Assembly (NCBI RefSeq): GCF_017744115.1
Contig: NZ_JAGHQW010000020.1
Coordinates: 35,139-99,138, forward strand
DNA length: 64,000 nucleotides
DNA from: Salinisphaera sp. G21_0
GTDB lineage: Bacteria; Pseudomonadota; Gammaproteobacteria; Pseudomonadales; Endozoicomonadaceae
Reading direction: 5' to 3'
Shown here: in pieces, positions 18,368-28,260 of the stretch
Layout: each line of letters begins with the position of its first letter
Numbering within the stretch: position 1 is the stretch's first letter
Notes under the pieces: model-generated
What the model saw: only the letters and a program-made list of their open reading frames with translations
Told to the model about the DNA's origin: nothing
The model's database searches: none
Made by a program: the position numbers and the translations under genes

Positions 18368-19777
18368 TTATCGGACCTTAATCGATTTAATGCGATGGAG
18401 CTTAATAGGCATTGTGATGCTGCCCCCTGCAGATCGCACCTTCAGTAACAGTCTTTCGCGTTCGACGCCAAGCAGTTCTCCGCTGAAACGTTTCGACGGT
18501 TCGACATAAACCTCTAACCAGGCACCAATATGATTTGGTAACTCATAGATTGGAATGTCCCTGGACTGCTGGTTCAGTAATTCCGGTTCCTGATTGGTTG
18601 CAGGCAGTTCATCAACAAAGAAGTAGGTTTTGGATGCTTCTCCATGGGCGGGCTGAGACTGCCACTCCTTCTTGACCTTTGGATTGGTATTCCTGGAAGA
18701 GGGTTCCGTCATGTTCATATCATCTGAATCCCCTGCCGGGCCAAATTGCTCCGGGGTGATGATTTCAAAGGGAGAAACGGGGCTGTTGTTCACCAGCAGA
18801 GTGAGACTAAATGATGAAACCCAGAGCTCAGTGTCATAGACAGAAAGGGCCTGAGGATGGAAGTTGGGGGGGAAATGCGCTTTGATGGTCACTGTGTCAG
18901 GATTTTTCAGAAAGTTGATGTAGGCATTTTTCATCGCATCATTAGGAACAATGCCTGCTTTATAGAAGTAAAAGCTGTCTGGAAGATTGGTTAGACGGTT
19001 AATGTATGCGTCTTTGGAAATACCTGAGCTATTAGCACAATGCTGGCTGCTCATCCTGATCAGGCCCTCGTCCTGATAGGTCAGTTCAGCATTGCTCAGG
19101 GAGGGTACTTGCATAAAGTCTTTGATAACGAGAGACCCTTTTTTGTAAAAGCTTGCCTGTAGTGATGCCTTGTATAGATTTGTGGCGCTGATACCAAATC
19201 GAACAAACATTTTCTGATTTTCCGGGGTATATTTATATTCCCAGAAATGTCTGTCAATAAGTGTATCAATGCCCATCTGTTGAAATTCATTCAGGCCGAT
19301 AATATATTCAATACCACAGGTAGGTTCTACTATGCTGCTCAGCTCTTGTTTGAGTCGTAACTGGCGTTGATCATTGAAAAAGGTATAAAACTCTTCATTA
19401 CCCTTCAGTGGCAGTTGAATTCCATCATACTGGACGCGCAGGGAGTCAGGCAGCTCTGAGAGTTCTCCATCGCTGACATCATATACTGTCTTCATCATTG
19501 TCAAAATGCTTGGGAAAACAACGGTTAATCTTTTTATAGTAATTGGACTTTTGAGTATTTTCTTAGGTGTTAATGTTATTTTTGTTATTGATACTTCGCC
19601 AGTTATGTGAACATTAACTGAGCCAAATTCAACCTTTGCGTAATCAGATATTCCAGGTTTGTATTTGTCTATTGCTTTTATTAATTGGGTTTCAGCATAA
19701 AATTTAAATCCAAACCATGCTGCCGGGCCAACAAAAAAAACAGGTATAAAGAATAATTTGATCAAGGCATTAATCAT
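18368..19777 (-). CDS. Membrane-anchored periplasmic protein of unknown function
   Basis: The 469-aa product starts with one transmembrane helix (ALIKLFFIPVFFVGPAAWFGF) and then a large polar domain, so it is probably anchored in the inner membrane and faces the periplasm. The stretch VEFGSVNVHITGEVSITKITLTPK followed by SPITIKRLTVVF recalls lipid-transfer-like beta repeats of AsmA or DUF945-type proteins, only as a pattern. A Ser/Asp/Asn-rich linker (~345-390) leads to a compact C-terminal module: GELLGVERERLLLKVRSAGGSITMPIKLHRIKSIKV, which reads as five short strands like an Sm-like or small beta-barrel fold. Two or three cysteines lie in the periplasmic part. It appears monocistronic. Function unknown. 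Confidence 0.65.
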   Translation of the reverse strand: MINALIKLFFIPVFFVGPAAWFGFKFYAETQLIKAIDKYKPGISDYAKVEFGSVNVHITGEVSITKITLTPKKILKSPITIKRLTVVFPSILTMMKTVYDVSDGELSELPDSLRVQYDGIQLPLKGNEEFYTFFNDQRQLRLKQELSSIVEPTCGIEYIIGLNEFQQMGIDTLIDRHFWEYKYTPENQKMFVRFGISATNLYKASLQASFYKKGSLVIKDFMQVPSLSNAELTYQDEGLIRMSSQHCANSSGISKDAYINRLTNLPDSFYFYKAGIVPNDAMKNAYINFLKNPDTVTIKAHFPPNFHPQALSVYDTELWVSSFSLTLLVNNSPVSPFEIITPEQFGPAGDSDDMNMTEPSSRNTNPKVKKEWQSQPAHGEASKTYFFVDELPATNQEPELLNQQSRDIPIYELPNHIGAWLEVYVEPSKRFSGELLGVERERLLLKVRSAGGSITMPIKLHRIKSIKVR

Positions 19778-20090
19778 AGGCTTACCTGAATGTGGTATTG
19801 CTACGTAAGGTGAATATCTGATGATTATTCACTCCTTTATAAAAATATGTTCTTGATTATTTTGTTTATCAAGTAATGGATGTTTTATTTCTAATTGGCT
19901 GTGTGAGATGCTGAGCAAGTGTCACATTTTGAATTTTTTCTGGCTTATGTATGTTGCTTGTCAAAAAAACAAGCACTTCTAATGTTTTGTTTTTTCTAAT
20001 ATTGTTATATTCATCGTAAAGGGTTGGCGTTTTAAACTAACTTATTAAAGGACTCTTAACTGAATCAACGTTGATTGAAAAGGATTTTCT
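19778..20090. other. AT-rich divergent intergenic region
   Basis: This region separates two divergently transcribed genes and must carry both promoters. A short hairpin GCTTGT/ACAAGC with an A-rich loop (~19955-19974) is the only structure seen. No small gene was found. Confidence 0.4.
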
Positions 20091-22055
20091 ATGAACCCTC
20101 CAGGCTCGCCGCCATCTGGAACACCCGTTGGTCCTTCAGTACACCCAACTCATCCCGGTGCTGGAGAAACTGCAGAGACAGGTACAACGTCAACCAGACA
20201 GAGAGTCTCTCCTCATCCAGCCGAAAAGCGCATTCCCATAAATGATGACCCTGTCAGGAGTAGTGGACTACCTGACAATATTCAGCCAGCAAATGCTACT
20301 GGAGGTACGTTTTCCCAAAATAGACCGGGGGGGGCAGAAGGAATCAAACGTGATCTGAATAGGCTTTTGGCCGATCATAAGCCACTGGAACAAGGCTTCC
20401 GAAAAAAGGAGGAGATGAAATACATAGATGCATCAATAACTGCACTGGAAAAAATCAAGGAAGAAATGAATGGCAAATGGGATCTTTCAAATGACGATTT
20501 AAAGACTGCATTTATAAAAGCGCATAAGAAGGCCATTAAAAAGCTGAAAGAAAATAAGTCGAATGATGTCAAAGTAACCTTTAATTTACCTGATGGGCAA
20601 CGGGTTCGTTTAATTCCACCTGAGCTGGATGATTTGGATTTATCTGACTTGAAGTCATGGTTGCAGGGATCTCTGGGGTTAGTAAATGAGCTGAAATCAG
20701 AAAAGCAGTCTGCTTATGATGCAGGTCTTATCGAACAGGCAATTACTGATGGTGCGCGGGAATTGAATACTCTTCTTTCTCAGCTGGCGCAGACCGGCTC
20801 ATCCGAGCAAGAGCTTCTGGGCTTCCAGGCTCGCTATCATGCCATACAATACCCGATTATCAGCCTGTCTTTTGATGGCAGCAGCCAGCATTCTTCCGAT
20901 AGGCCAGAGCACCGTAGTACTTCCGAGGCAGTGAAGCCAAGTCCTTCCATTAAAATTACCAATGATCCTGAGAGGGCATTGACAGTTCCTGACGAGGGGG
21001 ATTCAGCTTTTGGGGATGAAAGTCTTCTTGACGCTGATCACTTGAAACGGGTTGAAAGAGCCAGAAAAGCATACAGAGACCTCGGTTATGCCTGGTATCA
21101 GCAAGAAAAAAACACCAGTGAAGAAATTCTTGATGACAAAGCGATGTTAATGGCGGAGTTGGAACAACGTTTACAAGGCAAGCCTGAGAGTGATGATGAC
21201 TCTGGCGTCTCGGTATCTTCCCGGACCAGCCCGCAACGCTCAAATCCTCGCAGACGTTCTGGTGATAAATCGGGAGAGCCGTCTTCATCCGCCCGCATGT
21301 TACAGGTGAAGGATGATGATGGTGTCGGTTTATTCCGTGCGTTGTTTGCCTGTTATACCGAAAACAGTGACTGGCAGAATGCGTCGAAAGATCAGGTACG
21401 TAAAAAGATAACAGACGAGGCTATGGCTCAACCGATAAAACTGGCCATTGACGTTGCTACCCATAAATACCTTGAGCTGGATCCTTACAGCAGTGACGTG
21501 ATGGACGTTCAAAACCTGTCTCAGCGTGCCGTGGCTCAGAAGATCGAAGCGTTGGACGACCAAGGGCTTTTAGTCCGGGAAATTTTTGCCAGGGTGATTC
21601 TGGATGGAACGTTCTCTGAACACTCTTTCCGTCGTCTTCCAGAGGTGCTGGGTATCACCGAATTAATGACCAATAATCCTGATGACCCCTATGCTTTTGA
21701 AATGATAGTTTTTTCACAGCTTATTATGAGTGAACTCTGCACGACGCTGGGCGTGCCTGAATCCAATGGTAATAAACGAGGATTTCATAGGCTGAATAGA
21801 GGCTTTGGTGTGGTGTTAGGCGCTGAAAAAAAGAAGGATGACGATAAGAGAAATAGTGTCAAAGAAGCTGATAAAGCTTCCGGTTTATCTCCAGCGCGGG
21901 AAGATACGAAGGTTATAGCCCCGCCAGAGGGTAGCATGATGCCTGAAACGTCAGGGGATGACGCTTCGAGTGCAGTTAGTCAACCACCTCCACCACCTCC
22001 GCCCGGGAGTTTTGCTGAATCGTTTGAAGATAAAAAATCTACTGACAGTAGATAG
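20091..22055 (+). CDS. OTU-like protein lacking the catalytic Cys, possible effector
   Basis: The 654-aa product has a Pro/Ser/Thr-rich disordered start (~1-85), two charged helical regions (~90-265), and a second disordered Ser/Arg-rich linker (~375-400). Around residue 408 a segment reads DDDGVGLFRALFACY...SKDQVRKKITDEAM. OTU deubiquitinases have DGNCLFRAL... followed by an R-rich helix. The fit is good, except that the catalytic Cys is Gly here (GGT, one base from TGT). The tail contains a run of seven prolines (PPPPPPPG, ~635), a possible SH3/EVH1/profilin-type ligand. AAAGGA precedes the ATG. It is unsigned at the N-terminus for Sec. The OTU assignment is tentative; the protein is probably inactive if it is right. 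Confidence 0.5.
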   Translation: MNPPGSPPSGTPVGPSVHPTHPGAGETAETGTTSTRQRVSPHPAEKRIPINDDPVRSSGLPDNIQPANATGGTFSQNRPGGAEGIKRDLNRLLADHKPLEQGFRKKEEMKYIDASITALEKIKEEMNGKWDLSNDDLKTAFIKAHKKAIKKLKENKSNDVKVTFNLPDGQRVRLIPPELDDLDLSDLKSWLQGSLGLVNELKSEKQSAYDAGLIEQAITDGARELNTLLSQLAQTGSSEQELLGFQARYHAIQYPIISLSFDGSSQHSSDRPEHRSTSEAVKPSPSIKITNDPERALTVPDEGDSAFGDESLLDADHLKRVERARKAYRDLGYAWYQQEKNTSEEILDDKAMLMAELEQRLQGKPESDDDSGVSVSSRTSPQRSNPRRRSGDKSGEPSSSARMLQVKDDDGVGLFRALFACYTENSDWQNASKDQVRKKITDEAMAQPIKLAIDVATHKYLELDPYSSDVMDVQNLSQRAVAQKIEALDDQGLLVREIFARVILDGTFSEHSFRRLPEVLGITELMTNNPDDPYAFEMIVFSQLIMSELCTTLGVPESNGNKRGFHRLNRGFGVVLGAEKKKDDDKRNSVKEADKASGLSPAREDTKVIAPPEGSMMPETSGDDASSAVSQPPPPPPPGSFAESFEDKKSTDSR

Positions 22056-22099
22056 ACATTCTTTAGCAAAATGGTTTTGCGCCTGTTAAGTCGTCTCCT

Positions 22100-22267
22100 G
22101 TGAATGCAGTGATCACTGATCAGTACCAGCCGCCATTGCCGGTTTTCAGGTTCTACGCCGGAATCCCTTTAGCGGCCGGGCCTCTCTGCACTGATGAACC
22201 GTTCTTTATTGGTGCAGTGACAGGGTTCACCATTGGCAAATATCACACCGAGGATGGATCACGATAA
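22100..22267 (+). pseudogene. Possible relic of a GAF-like domain gene
   Basis: From a GTG at 22100 the frame gives 55 residues including PVFRFYAGIPLAAG and ends GKYHTEDGSR. RFYAGxPL is a frequent motif in GAF sensor domains, but the following residues diverge. The frame is open a little further upstream without a start. The rest of the 426-base gap (22056-22481) shows nothing. This is a weak call. Confidence 0.2.
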
Positions 22268-22481
22268 AAACCATCCTTGATCTGCCCCTGAGATTGCATC
22301 CTCCTTGCTAATTTCTTGTTCATAGATATCCATATCTTCAAACGGAATAACCGCAATAATGAATCACCGTTGAACTATTTCCTGGAAAGGATGTCCAGAT
22401 TGAGAAGCATCCGTATATAAATTGCCAATTTCCCCAGTTAATGAGCAACAGCGTGTGGCTAACCAAAACAGGAAAATGTAG

Positions 22482-23174
22482 ATGGAGATAAGCTCTGTTC
22501 CTACCAATAATAGTATGAATCGCTGTGTGATTTGTCTGGAAGATTTTACTTCCCTGACCGGCCATGATGCAGTCCACCTGAATTGTCATCACGTTTTTGG
22601 CCGATCGTGCATCATTCGCTGGGGAAGCAACAACCCGACCTGCCCTGCCTGCCGGGCACCCTTCAACCCCACTCAGATATATGACAGAGATATCACCATA
22701 ACCGGACGTTTGATCAGAACAGTGCCAGCTGCTGCCTCGTACTTCAGGACTACCTTCCTGGACAACCCCTACGCAATTGGCAGCATGGTCTTTACCACTG
22801 GAGGTGGGTTGATCCCCACTTTTGCCCGAATCCTTCCTCATAAGCTGAATGCTCCTTGTACGATGGCAGGATATTCCATCGGCATAATCGCAGTCAGACC
22901 TATTTTAAATGGTTTTGTAATCCCCCCTGGTTATACTCCCCTGTCTCCTATCGAAAATCGTCACAGTTTGGCTATTTCCATATGCAAGGGCGGAGCCCTT
23001 GGCATTGGCGTTGCCGGCCTTGTCGGCTTCTTTGTTGGTGCCTTGGTACGTTCTGATAATTCCAGCCTTCTTGCCTCTGCTATTAATTCAGGCGTCCATG
23101 GCATGGCCGGGGGGGGGATGGCAGCAGCGTCTAATGGTACAGCAGTTCTTTTAACCAGGTATCTGTGCCCGTGA
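22482..23174 (+). CDS. RING-finger-like membrane protein, probable effector
   Basis: The 230-aa product begins with a RING-like motif, a fold that in eukaryotes recruits E2 ubiquitin enzymes: CVIC (C15, C18), then C35-H-H37, C43 and CPAC (C54, C57), including the RW and CPxCR signatures of E3 ligases. The fifth zinc ligand, expected at residue 40 (CHHVFGRSC versus the usual CGHxFHxxC), is Gly. Two or three hydrophobic segments follow (~95-115, ~130-150, and a Gly-rich helix ~180-205), so the RING would sit on a host membrane. AGGAAA precedes the ATG. Bacterial RING proteins are rare and almost always secreted effectors; no signal is seen here. The zinc-site defect may reduce activity. Confidence 0.7.
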   Translation: MEISSVPTNNSMNRCVICLEDFTSLTGHDAVHLNCHHVFGRSCIIRWGSNNPTCPACRAPFNPTQIYDRDITITGRLIRTVPAAASYFRTTFLDNPYAIGSMVFTTGGGLIPTFARILPHKLNAPCTMAGYSIGIIAVRPILNGFVIPPGYTPLSPIENRHSLAISICKGGALGIGVAGLVGFFVGALVRSDNSSLLASAINSGVHGMAGGGMAAASNGTAVLLTRYLCP

Positions 23175-23355
23175 TTCCTCTCCTATTCACTGAGAAAATT
23201 GCCCGGAAAGAGGCTTTTTAGTGTTCTGCCCATTACGCAGAGACTCGTTTTATAAGGGCGGAAAGATCCTGTTCCGGTTTTCTGGATATTGCAAAGGCTG
23301 GAGTAAAAGGTAGGATAGCGGTTGGTTGAAAACAATAATCATAGAGGATGTGACC

Positions 23356-23997
23356 ATGAGTAAGCTATATGGGGTGCCACTGTCACCCATGGTTCGAAAA
23401 GTACTGCTGGCTCTCGAAATAAAACAACTTGACTATGAACTGGTGCCGGTTACCCCGTTTATGAAACCGGCAGGCTTTGAAAAAATCAGTCCCCTGAAAA
23501 AAATTCCTGCCTGGGAAGATGATAAGGTGACGATTGCCGACTCCTCGGTGATCTGTGAGTACCTTGAGGACCGTTATCCGGAACAGGCTCTCTACCCAAA
23601 GACGCCTGAGGAAAAAGCCAGGGCCCGCTGGTTTGAAGAGTATGCCGATACGGCGATGCTTCAGGTACTGGGAACGGTCTTTTTTGAGCGGGTTGCCAAG
23701 AAGCTGATTAACCAGCCTGCTGACGAAGACAAAGTGCAGGAAGTTTTACAAACCAAACTGCCAGAGATTTGTGTTTATCTGGAATCTCAGGTTCCGGAAA
23801 CTGACTTTCTGTTTGGAGCGGAGGTTCAGTTGGCTGATATTGCCCTGGCCAGTCACTTTATTAATCTTGTCCATGCTGGAGTCCAGATTGACTCTGCTGA
23901 GTATCCGGGGCTGTCGGCTTATATTGACCGGATTTTCCAGCATCCAGCCGTGGCGCACCGGATTGCAGAAGATAAAAAAGTGTTTGGCGGTAAGTGA
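23356..23997 (+). CDS. Glutathione S-transferase family protein
   Basis: A 213-aa cytosolic GST. The thioredoxin-like N-terminal domain (residues 1-~80) holds LYGVPLSPMVRKVLLAL, in which a Ser/Pro near residue 9-11 is the likely glutathione contact, then NP/SPLKKIPAWEDD with the cis-Pro and IADSSVICEYLEDRYP with the Glu-Ser pair that binds the gamma-glutamyl end. An all-helical C-terminal domain with LADIALAS follows. The upstream in-frame ATG at 23326 is less likely than 23356, which has AGAGGA 8 bases before it. Substrate unknown. It is convergent with astB, separated by a perfect hairpin repeat. Confidence 0.85.
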   Translation: MSKLYGVPLSPMVRKVLLALEIKQLDYELVPVTPFMKPAGFEKISPLKKIPAWEDDKVTIADSSVICEYLEDRYPEQALYPKTPEEKARARWFEEYADTAMLQVLGTVFFERVAKKLINQPADEDKVQEVLQTKLPEICVYLESQVPETDFLFGAEVQLADIALASHFINLVHAGVQIDSAEYPGLSAYIDRIFQHPAVAHRIAEDKKVFGGK

Positions 23998-24023
23998 TTG
24001 CGGGATTAAAAAGTTTTATTTTT

Positions 24024-24082
24024 ACCACAAAGACACCAAGGCACAGAGAAGAGCTTTCTTTGTGCCTTGGTGTCTTTGTGGT
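24024..24082. repeat. CACAAAG-type inverted repeat, copy 1
   Basis: Perfect 22-bp arms (24024-24045 and 24061-24082) built of ACCACAAAGACACC-type words, with a 15-base loop. It lies between convergent genes and could terminate both transcripts. Relatives lie at 37932-38027 and 47646-47716. Confidence 0.8.
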
Positions 24083-24123
24083 GGAAAAGTAAACATCACC
24101 TGTTTAAATACGCTTGAAGGCTA

Positions 24124-25464
24124 TTAATTCTGGAATGGATAGACTGAACCCAGGTTAAGAATGTGTGTCAGTTCATCCAGGGCCGTTCGGGATTCCGTCA
24201 GTAACAGCGGGTCGGCCAGATCTTTTTCAGACAACTGGTCACGATAGTGCTTTTTGACCCAGCGGCTGAGGGTGGCAAAGCGCTGGTTGTTGATCAGACA
24301 ATGTTGATTGGTCGCTGCCAGTTCCTGGTCGTTTAATACTACTCTTAGTCGCAGGCAGGCCGGGCCTCCACCGTTATTCATACTTTGGCGCAGATCAAAA
24401 ACCTTCAGATCCGTAATTGGGCAACTTGCGTCGTTGAGTATGCTTTGCAGGTAATTCCAGACAGCGGGTTCATTTTCACACTCAGAGGGGACAACGATCA
24501 TTGTTCCGCCATTATCCAGCGACAGCAGTTGGCTATTGAACAGGTAAGTCCCAACTGCCTGCACTACTGAAACCTGTTGATCTGCCACTTCAACAATATG
24601 AAAGTCCTGCGACCCATAAGCCTTTCTTAATGACTCATAGACAGCAGCCTGCTCCACAAATGCCTGTTCATGGCAGAACAGCAGGTTGCGGTTGCCGACT
24701 GCGATAACATCATTATGAAAAACGCCCTGATCGATAACCGCCGGGTTTTGCTGGGCAAATACCACCTTGTTTGGATCAAGCTGATGCAAGCGCGCGACAG
24801 CCTGACTGGCTTCAAGACTCTGGCGGGCAGGGTATTTCTGTGGTGAGGTACTTTGCGGGTTAAATGCTTCCCGGCCATAAACGAAAAATTCAACGCCCTG
24901 TTCGCCATATTCATGGCAAAAACGGGTGTGGTTCGCGGCCCCTTCATCACCAAAGTATTCGGTGGATGGCAGAGCCTGATGATGAACAAAGTGGTCCGGA
25001 TTATTAAACGTCGATTTTAATATTTTCCCGGTAACGTCATGCTCAATGGAGCGGTGGAATTTATTGATTAAGTTAGCGGGCGTGAAATGTACTTTACCAT
25101 CAGCACAGTCCGCACTGGGGGAGACCGTCGCTGCATTAGCGGTCCACATGCTGGAAGCGGAGCAGCAGGCTGCCAGAACTGCTGGCATCTGTTGCGCCGC
25201 GTCAGACAGTACCCGTGAATCGCTGCCTTGGAAACCGAGCCTTCTCAGTGTGGCAATATCCGGGCGCTCCTGAGGGGCTAACACACCCTGGACAAAGCCC
25301 AGTTCACTGAGCGCCTTCATTTTCTCCAGACCCTGGAGAGCCGCTTCCCTTGGGTTTGCTACTTTGCCCGCATAATGGATTGAGGCCTTGTTACCCTGGG
25401 ATAACCCTGCATAGTTGTGGGTAGGGCCGACCAGTCCGTCAAAGTTGGCTTCTATTGTTTTCAT
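24124..25464 (-). CDS. astB: N-succinylarginine dihydrolase
   Basis: Second step of the arginine succinyltransferase (AST) pathway: removes two ammonia and CO2 from N2-succinylarginine to give N2-succinylornithine in the cytoplasm. The 446 aa match the family length. Characteristic stretches: [18 protein letters not shown] at the N-terminus, the AANHTRF...[14 protein letters not shown] block (here [11 protein letters not shown]), [11 protein letters not shown] for a catalytic His, and [15 protein letters not shown] near the catalytic Cys. This is the last gene of astA-astD-astB, all on the minus strand. A 36-base gap separates it from astD, so it is one operon. Confidence 0.97.
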   Translation of the reverse strand: MKTIEANFDGLVGPTHNYAGLSQGNKASIHYAGKVANPREAALQGLEKMKALSELGFVQGVLAPQERPDIATLRRLGFQGSDSRVLSDAAQQMPAVLAACCSASSMWTANAATVSPSADCADGKVHFTPANLINKFHRSIEHDVTGKILKSTFNNPDHFVHHQALPSTEYFGDEGAANHTRFCHEYGEQGVEFFVYGREAFNPQSTSPQKYPARQSLEASQAVARLHQLDPNKVVFAQQNPAVIDQGVFHNDVIAVGNRNLLFCHEQAFVEQAAVYESLRKAYGSQDFHIVEVADQQVSVVQAVGTYLFNSQLLSLDNGGTMIVVPSECENEPAVWNYLQSILNDASCPITDLKVFDLRQSMNNGGGPACLRLRVVLNDQELAATNQHCLINNQRFATLSRWVKKHYRDQLSEKDLADPLLLTESRTALDELTHILNLGSVYPFQN

Positions 25465-25500
25465 TATTGACTACTTCACCATTGAGTCCATGGGGGCTGT

Positions 25501-26982
25501 TTACAAATCAAGCCCGGGTGCCAGTTCTTTGGGCATACTCAGTGACTCCGACTCAACACTGGCCACCGGGTAGGCGCAGTAATCGGCAGCGAAATAGGCG
25601 CTGGGGCGGTGGTTGCCACTGTCACCGGGGCCGCCAAAAGGTGCGGCACTGCTGGCACCGGTGATTGGCCGGTTCCAGTTAACGATACCTGCACGTATTC
25701 TCTGCAAAAAGAACTGGTACTGCTCTGGTGCTTCACTGAACAATCCGGCGGAGAGACCAAAACGGGTGTTATTGGCGTCTGCAACGGCATCTTCAAAACG
25801 ATCGTAACGAATAATTTGCAACAGTGGGCCAAAGTATTCTTCATCGGGAAGGTCTTTGATATTGGTCACATCAATAATACCCGGAGATACTAACCCGGTT
25901 CCCGCTTGAAGATGAGTTGATAAAAGCAGGCTGTTGCCGCCCAGCTTTTGCAGCGTTTCCTGGGCTGACAATATCTGTTTGGCCGCTGCTTCAGAGATAA
26001 GCGCTCCCATAAAAGGCGCTTCTTGATCATCCCATTGACCTACTTTGATATTGGCTGCCGCTACAGTCAGCGCATCAACAAACTGATCCCCCCAGGGCGT
26101 CGCGGGAATAAAAAGTCGGCGGGCACAGGTACAGCGCTGACCGGCAGTAATAAATGCTGAATGAATAGTGTCGTGTACTGCGGCTTTGATATCTGCCATC
26201 TCGGTGACAATCAGCGGATTGTTGCCGCCCATTTCCAACGCGAGAATTTTACCCGGCTGTCCGCCGTACTGCTGGTGGATCATCTTGCCGGTGTTTGAGC
26301 TGCCGGTAAAAAACAGACCATCAAGACCGGCGTGCCCGGCCAGAGCGATGCCAGTTTCTTTTTCTCCCTGAACCAGATTGATAACTCCGTCGGGTATTCC
26401 CACCTGCTGCCAGAGTTTTATCGTGTATTCCGCAACGGCCGGTGTTAACTCGCTGGGCTTGAAAACCACGGTGTTGCCAGCCAGCAGTGCGGGAACAATA
26501 TGCCCATTGGGAAGGTGGCCCGGAAAGTTGTAGGGGCCAAATACCGCAACAACCCCATGTGGCTTGTGACGAATCACGGCTTTTCCTACGGGCATGGCAT
26601 TTTCAACGGTCCCCGTTCGCTCATGGTAGGCTTTTATTGAAATGGCGATTTTACCAGCCATAGCAGTCGCTTCCGTTTTGGCTTCCCAGAGCGGCTTACC
26701 GGTTTCTCTGGCAATGATTTCTGCCAGAGCCTCTTTATTCTGCTCCAGCTCACTGGCAAACGCCTTAATAAACGCCTCTCGTTCTTGAAATGGGCGAAAG
26801 GCCCAATGATGACTGGCTTCCCGGGCGGCACTTATTGCCTGATCTACTTGCTCTGCGGTGGCACTGGCTCCTTGCCAGAGCACAGTGCCTGTTCCCGGAT
26901 TTTCGGATGAAAAGGGTTTACCATTTGCCTTAAGCCACTGTCCATTGATAAACAGGCATTGTTGTTCATTTGTGTCTGACAT
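25501..26982 (-). CDS. astD: N-succinylglutamate 5-semialdehyde dehydrogenase
   Basis: NAD-dependent oxidation of succinylglutamic semialdehyde to succinylglutamate, the fourth AST step. The 493-aa product is an aldehyde dehydrogenase with [31 protein letters not shown] (nucleotide site), [20 protein letters not shown] (general base Glu), and [13 protein letters not shown] with the catalytic Cys. The length and the [15 protein letters not shown] start fit AstD. It sits 25 bases downstream of astA and 36 upstream of astB, implying one transcript. Confidence 0.96.
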   Translation of the reverse strand: MSDTNEQQCLFINGQWLKANGKPFSSENPGTGTVLWQGASATAEQVDQAISAAREASHHWAFRPFQEREAFIKAFASELEQNKEALAEIIARETGKPLWEAKTEATAMAGKIAISIKAYHERTGTVENAMPVGKAVIRHKPHGVVAVFGPYNFPGHLPNGHIVPALLAGNTVVFKPSELTPAVAEYTIKLWQQVGIPDGVINLVQGEKETGIALAGHAGLDGLFFTGSSNTGKMIHQQYGGQPGKILALEMGGNNPLIVTEMADIKAAVHDTIHSAFITAGQRCTCARRLFIPATPWGDQFVDALTVAAANIKVGQWDDQEAPFMGALISEAAAKQILSAQETLQKLGGNSLLLSTHLQAGTGLVSPGIIDVTNIKDLPDEEYFGPLLQIIRYDRFEDAVADANNTRFGLSAGLFSEAPEQYQFFLQRIRAGIVNWNRPITGASSAAPFGGPGDSGNHRPSAYFAADYCAYPVASVESESLSMPKELAPGLDL

Positions 26983-27007
26983 GGTCTTAATCCTCTCAAT
27001 TCGTTGA

Positions 27008-28063
27008 CTAGCTGGATAGAGGCACTACCCGCAGCAATTGGCCTTCTTCAATGTTAAGCGCTGATGCCTGCTTTTTAGTGATCATGACAAACTCCAGTCC
27101 TTCGTAGGAAAGATTGCCCATGATGCAGCGAAAATCTTTCAACTCACTATTGGCCATCAGCCAGCGGCGCTGATCCGTTGTGTTGTTCTCAACAATTTTA
27201 ACTTTGTACTGTCGAGAATCCCTTACTGAGCGTACATCCTTGACTCTGGCTTCCATTAGCGGACCTCCATCAAAAATATCCACATAGCCAGTGTAGTAGA
27301 AGCCTTCAGATTCCAGCAGATGTCGGGCAGGCGTTGTGCTTTCATGGGTAACACCAATGACCTCCCTGGCTTCATCCGGCAACAAATTGGTGTAGATTGG
27401 ATGGCGAGGCATCAGCTCGGCAATAAACGCTTTATCGACGGTGGATTGGCGATCAGCTTCGGCAAAGTCCACCGCAAAGAAGTGCCGCCCAAGGGCTTCC
27501 CAGAAAGGGGAAAATTCCTGATCATCACAGTAGCCACGCATTTCTGCAAAGAGGCCTTCAGCAAACAGCTCTGGAAAGGCTGCCATAAACAACATGCGAC
27601 TCTTGGAAAGAAACGTACCGTTTTTGGAGTGACGATAATCCGGCAGCAAAAAGAGCGTACAAAGCTCTGAAAAGCCGGTATGGTCACTGCAGAGCATCAG
27701 GGTGTCCACCATGGTGTAGACATCCAGTTGTTGTGAGGCATGAACCTGTTTACTCACCTTGTAGTTATACCAGGGAGCCTCAAGTCCGACGGCGGACTCA
27801 ATACCCGCAGTGCCCATAACCTGACCGGTTTCGGTATCTTCCATCACAAACAGATAGAGATTATTTTTCGGTTCTGCGGCAGAAGTACCTGCTTCCTGCG
27901 ATGCTGCCAGCGAAGCCTGCTTAAAGGAGGTGAGTGCCCATGCCAGTTTATTATCAACCATGGGACGGTGAGGTTGCAGGGAGGTGAATCCGGCACCCGT
28001 CTGGTTGGCGATTTGCCAGAGGGCCTCACGATCCTGCTCATGAATGGGACGAATAACAATCAT
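27008..28063 (-). CDS. astA: Arginine N-succinyltransferase
   Basis: Transfers succinyl from succinyl-CoA to arginine, the committed AST step. The 351 aa have the family start [32 protein letters not shown], the [19 protein letters not shown] block, [26 protein letters not shown], and the [14 protein letters not shown] region. Pseudomonas has two subunits (AruF/AruG); here there is only one, as in enterics. It is first of astA-astD-astB. astC lies 10 kb away, and no astE is visible in the window. Confidence 0.96.
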   Translation of the reverse strand: MIVIRPIHEQDREALWQIANQTGAGFTSLQPHRPMVDNKLAWALTSFKQASLAASQEAGTSAAEPKNNLYLFVMEDTETGQVMGTAGIESAVGLEAPWYNYKVSKQVHASQQLDVYTMVDTLMLCSDHTGFSELCTLFLLPDYRHSKNGTFLSKSRMLFMAAFPELFAEGLFAEMRGYCDDQEFSPFWEALGRHFFAVDFAEADRQSTVDKAFIAELMPRHPIYTNLLPDEAREVIGVTHESTTPARHLLESEGFYYTGYVDIFDGGPLMEARVKDVRSVRDSRQYKVKIVENNTTDQRRWLMANSELKDFRCIMGNLSYEGLEFVMITKKQASALNIEEGQLLRVVPLSS

Positions 28064-28260
28064 AGTCAGACTTTGCCTTTGTTTTAATAGTCAGTTAGTT
28101 ATCGCGACACAAAGAGACCCGGAAATGTTACCTCAACTTTTATTGATGGAAAGACCCTGCAAAGAGAAAAAATGCACCTATAGTTTAGTTTCAATAATTC
28201 AGGAAATGATACCGTTTCGCTCACTTTGTTAGTGGTAAAAACAGTTCACCAAAAACACCT

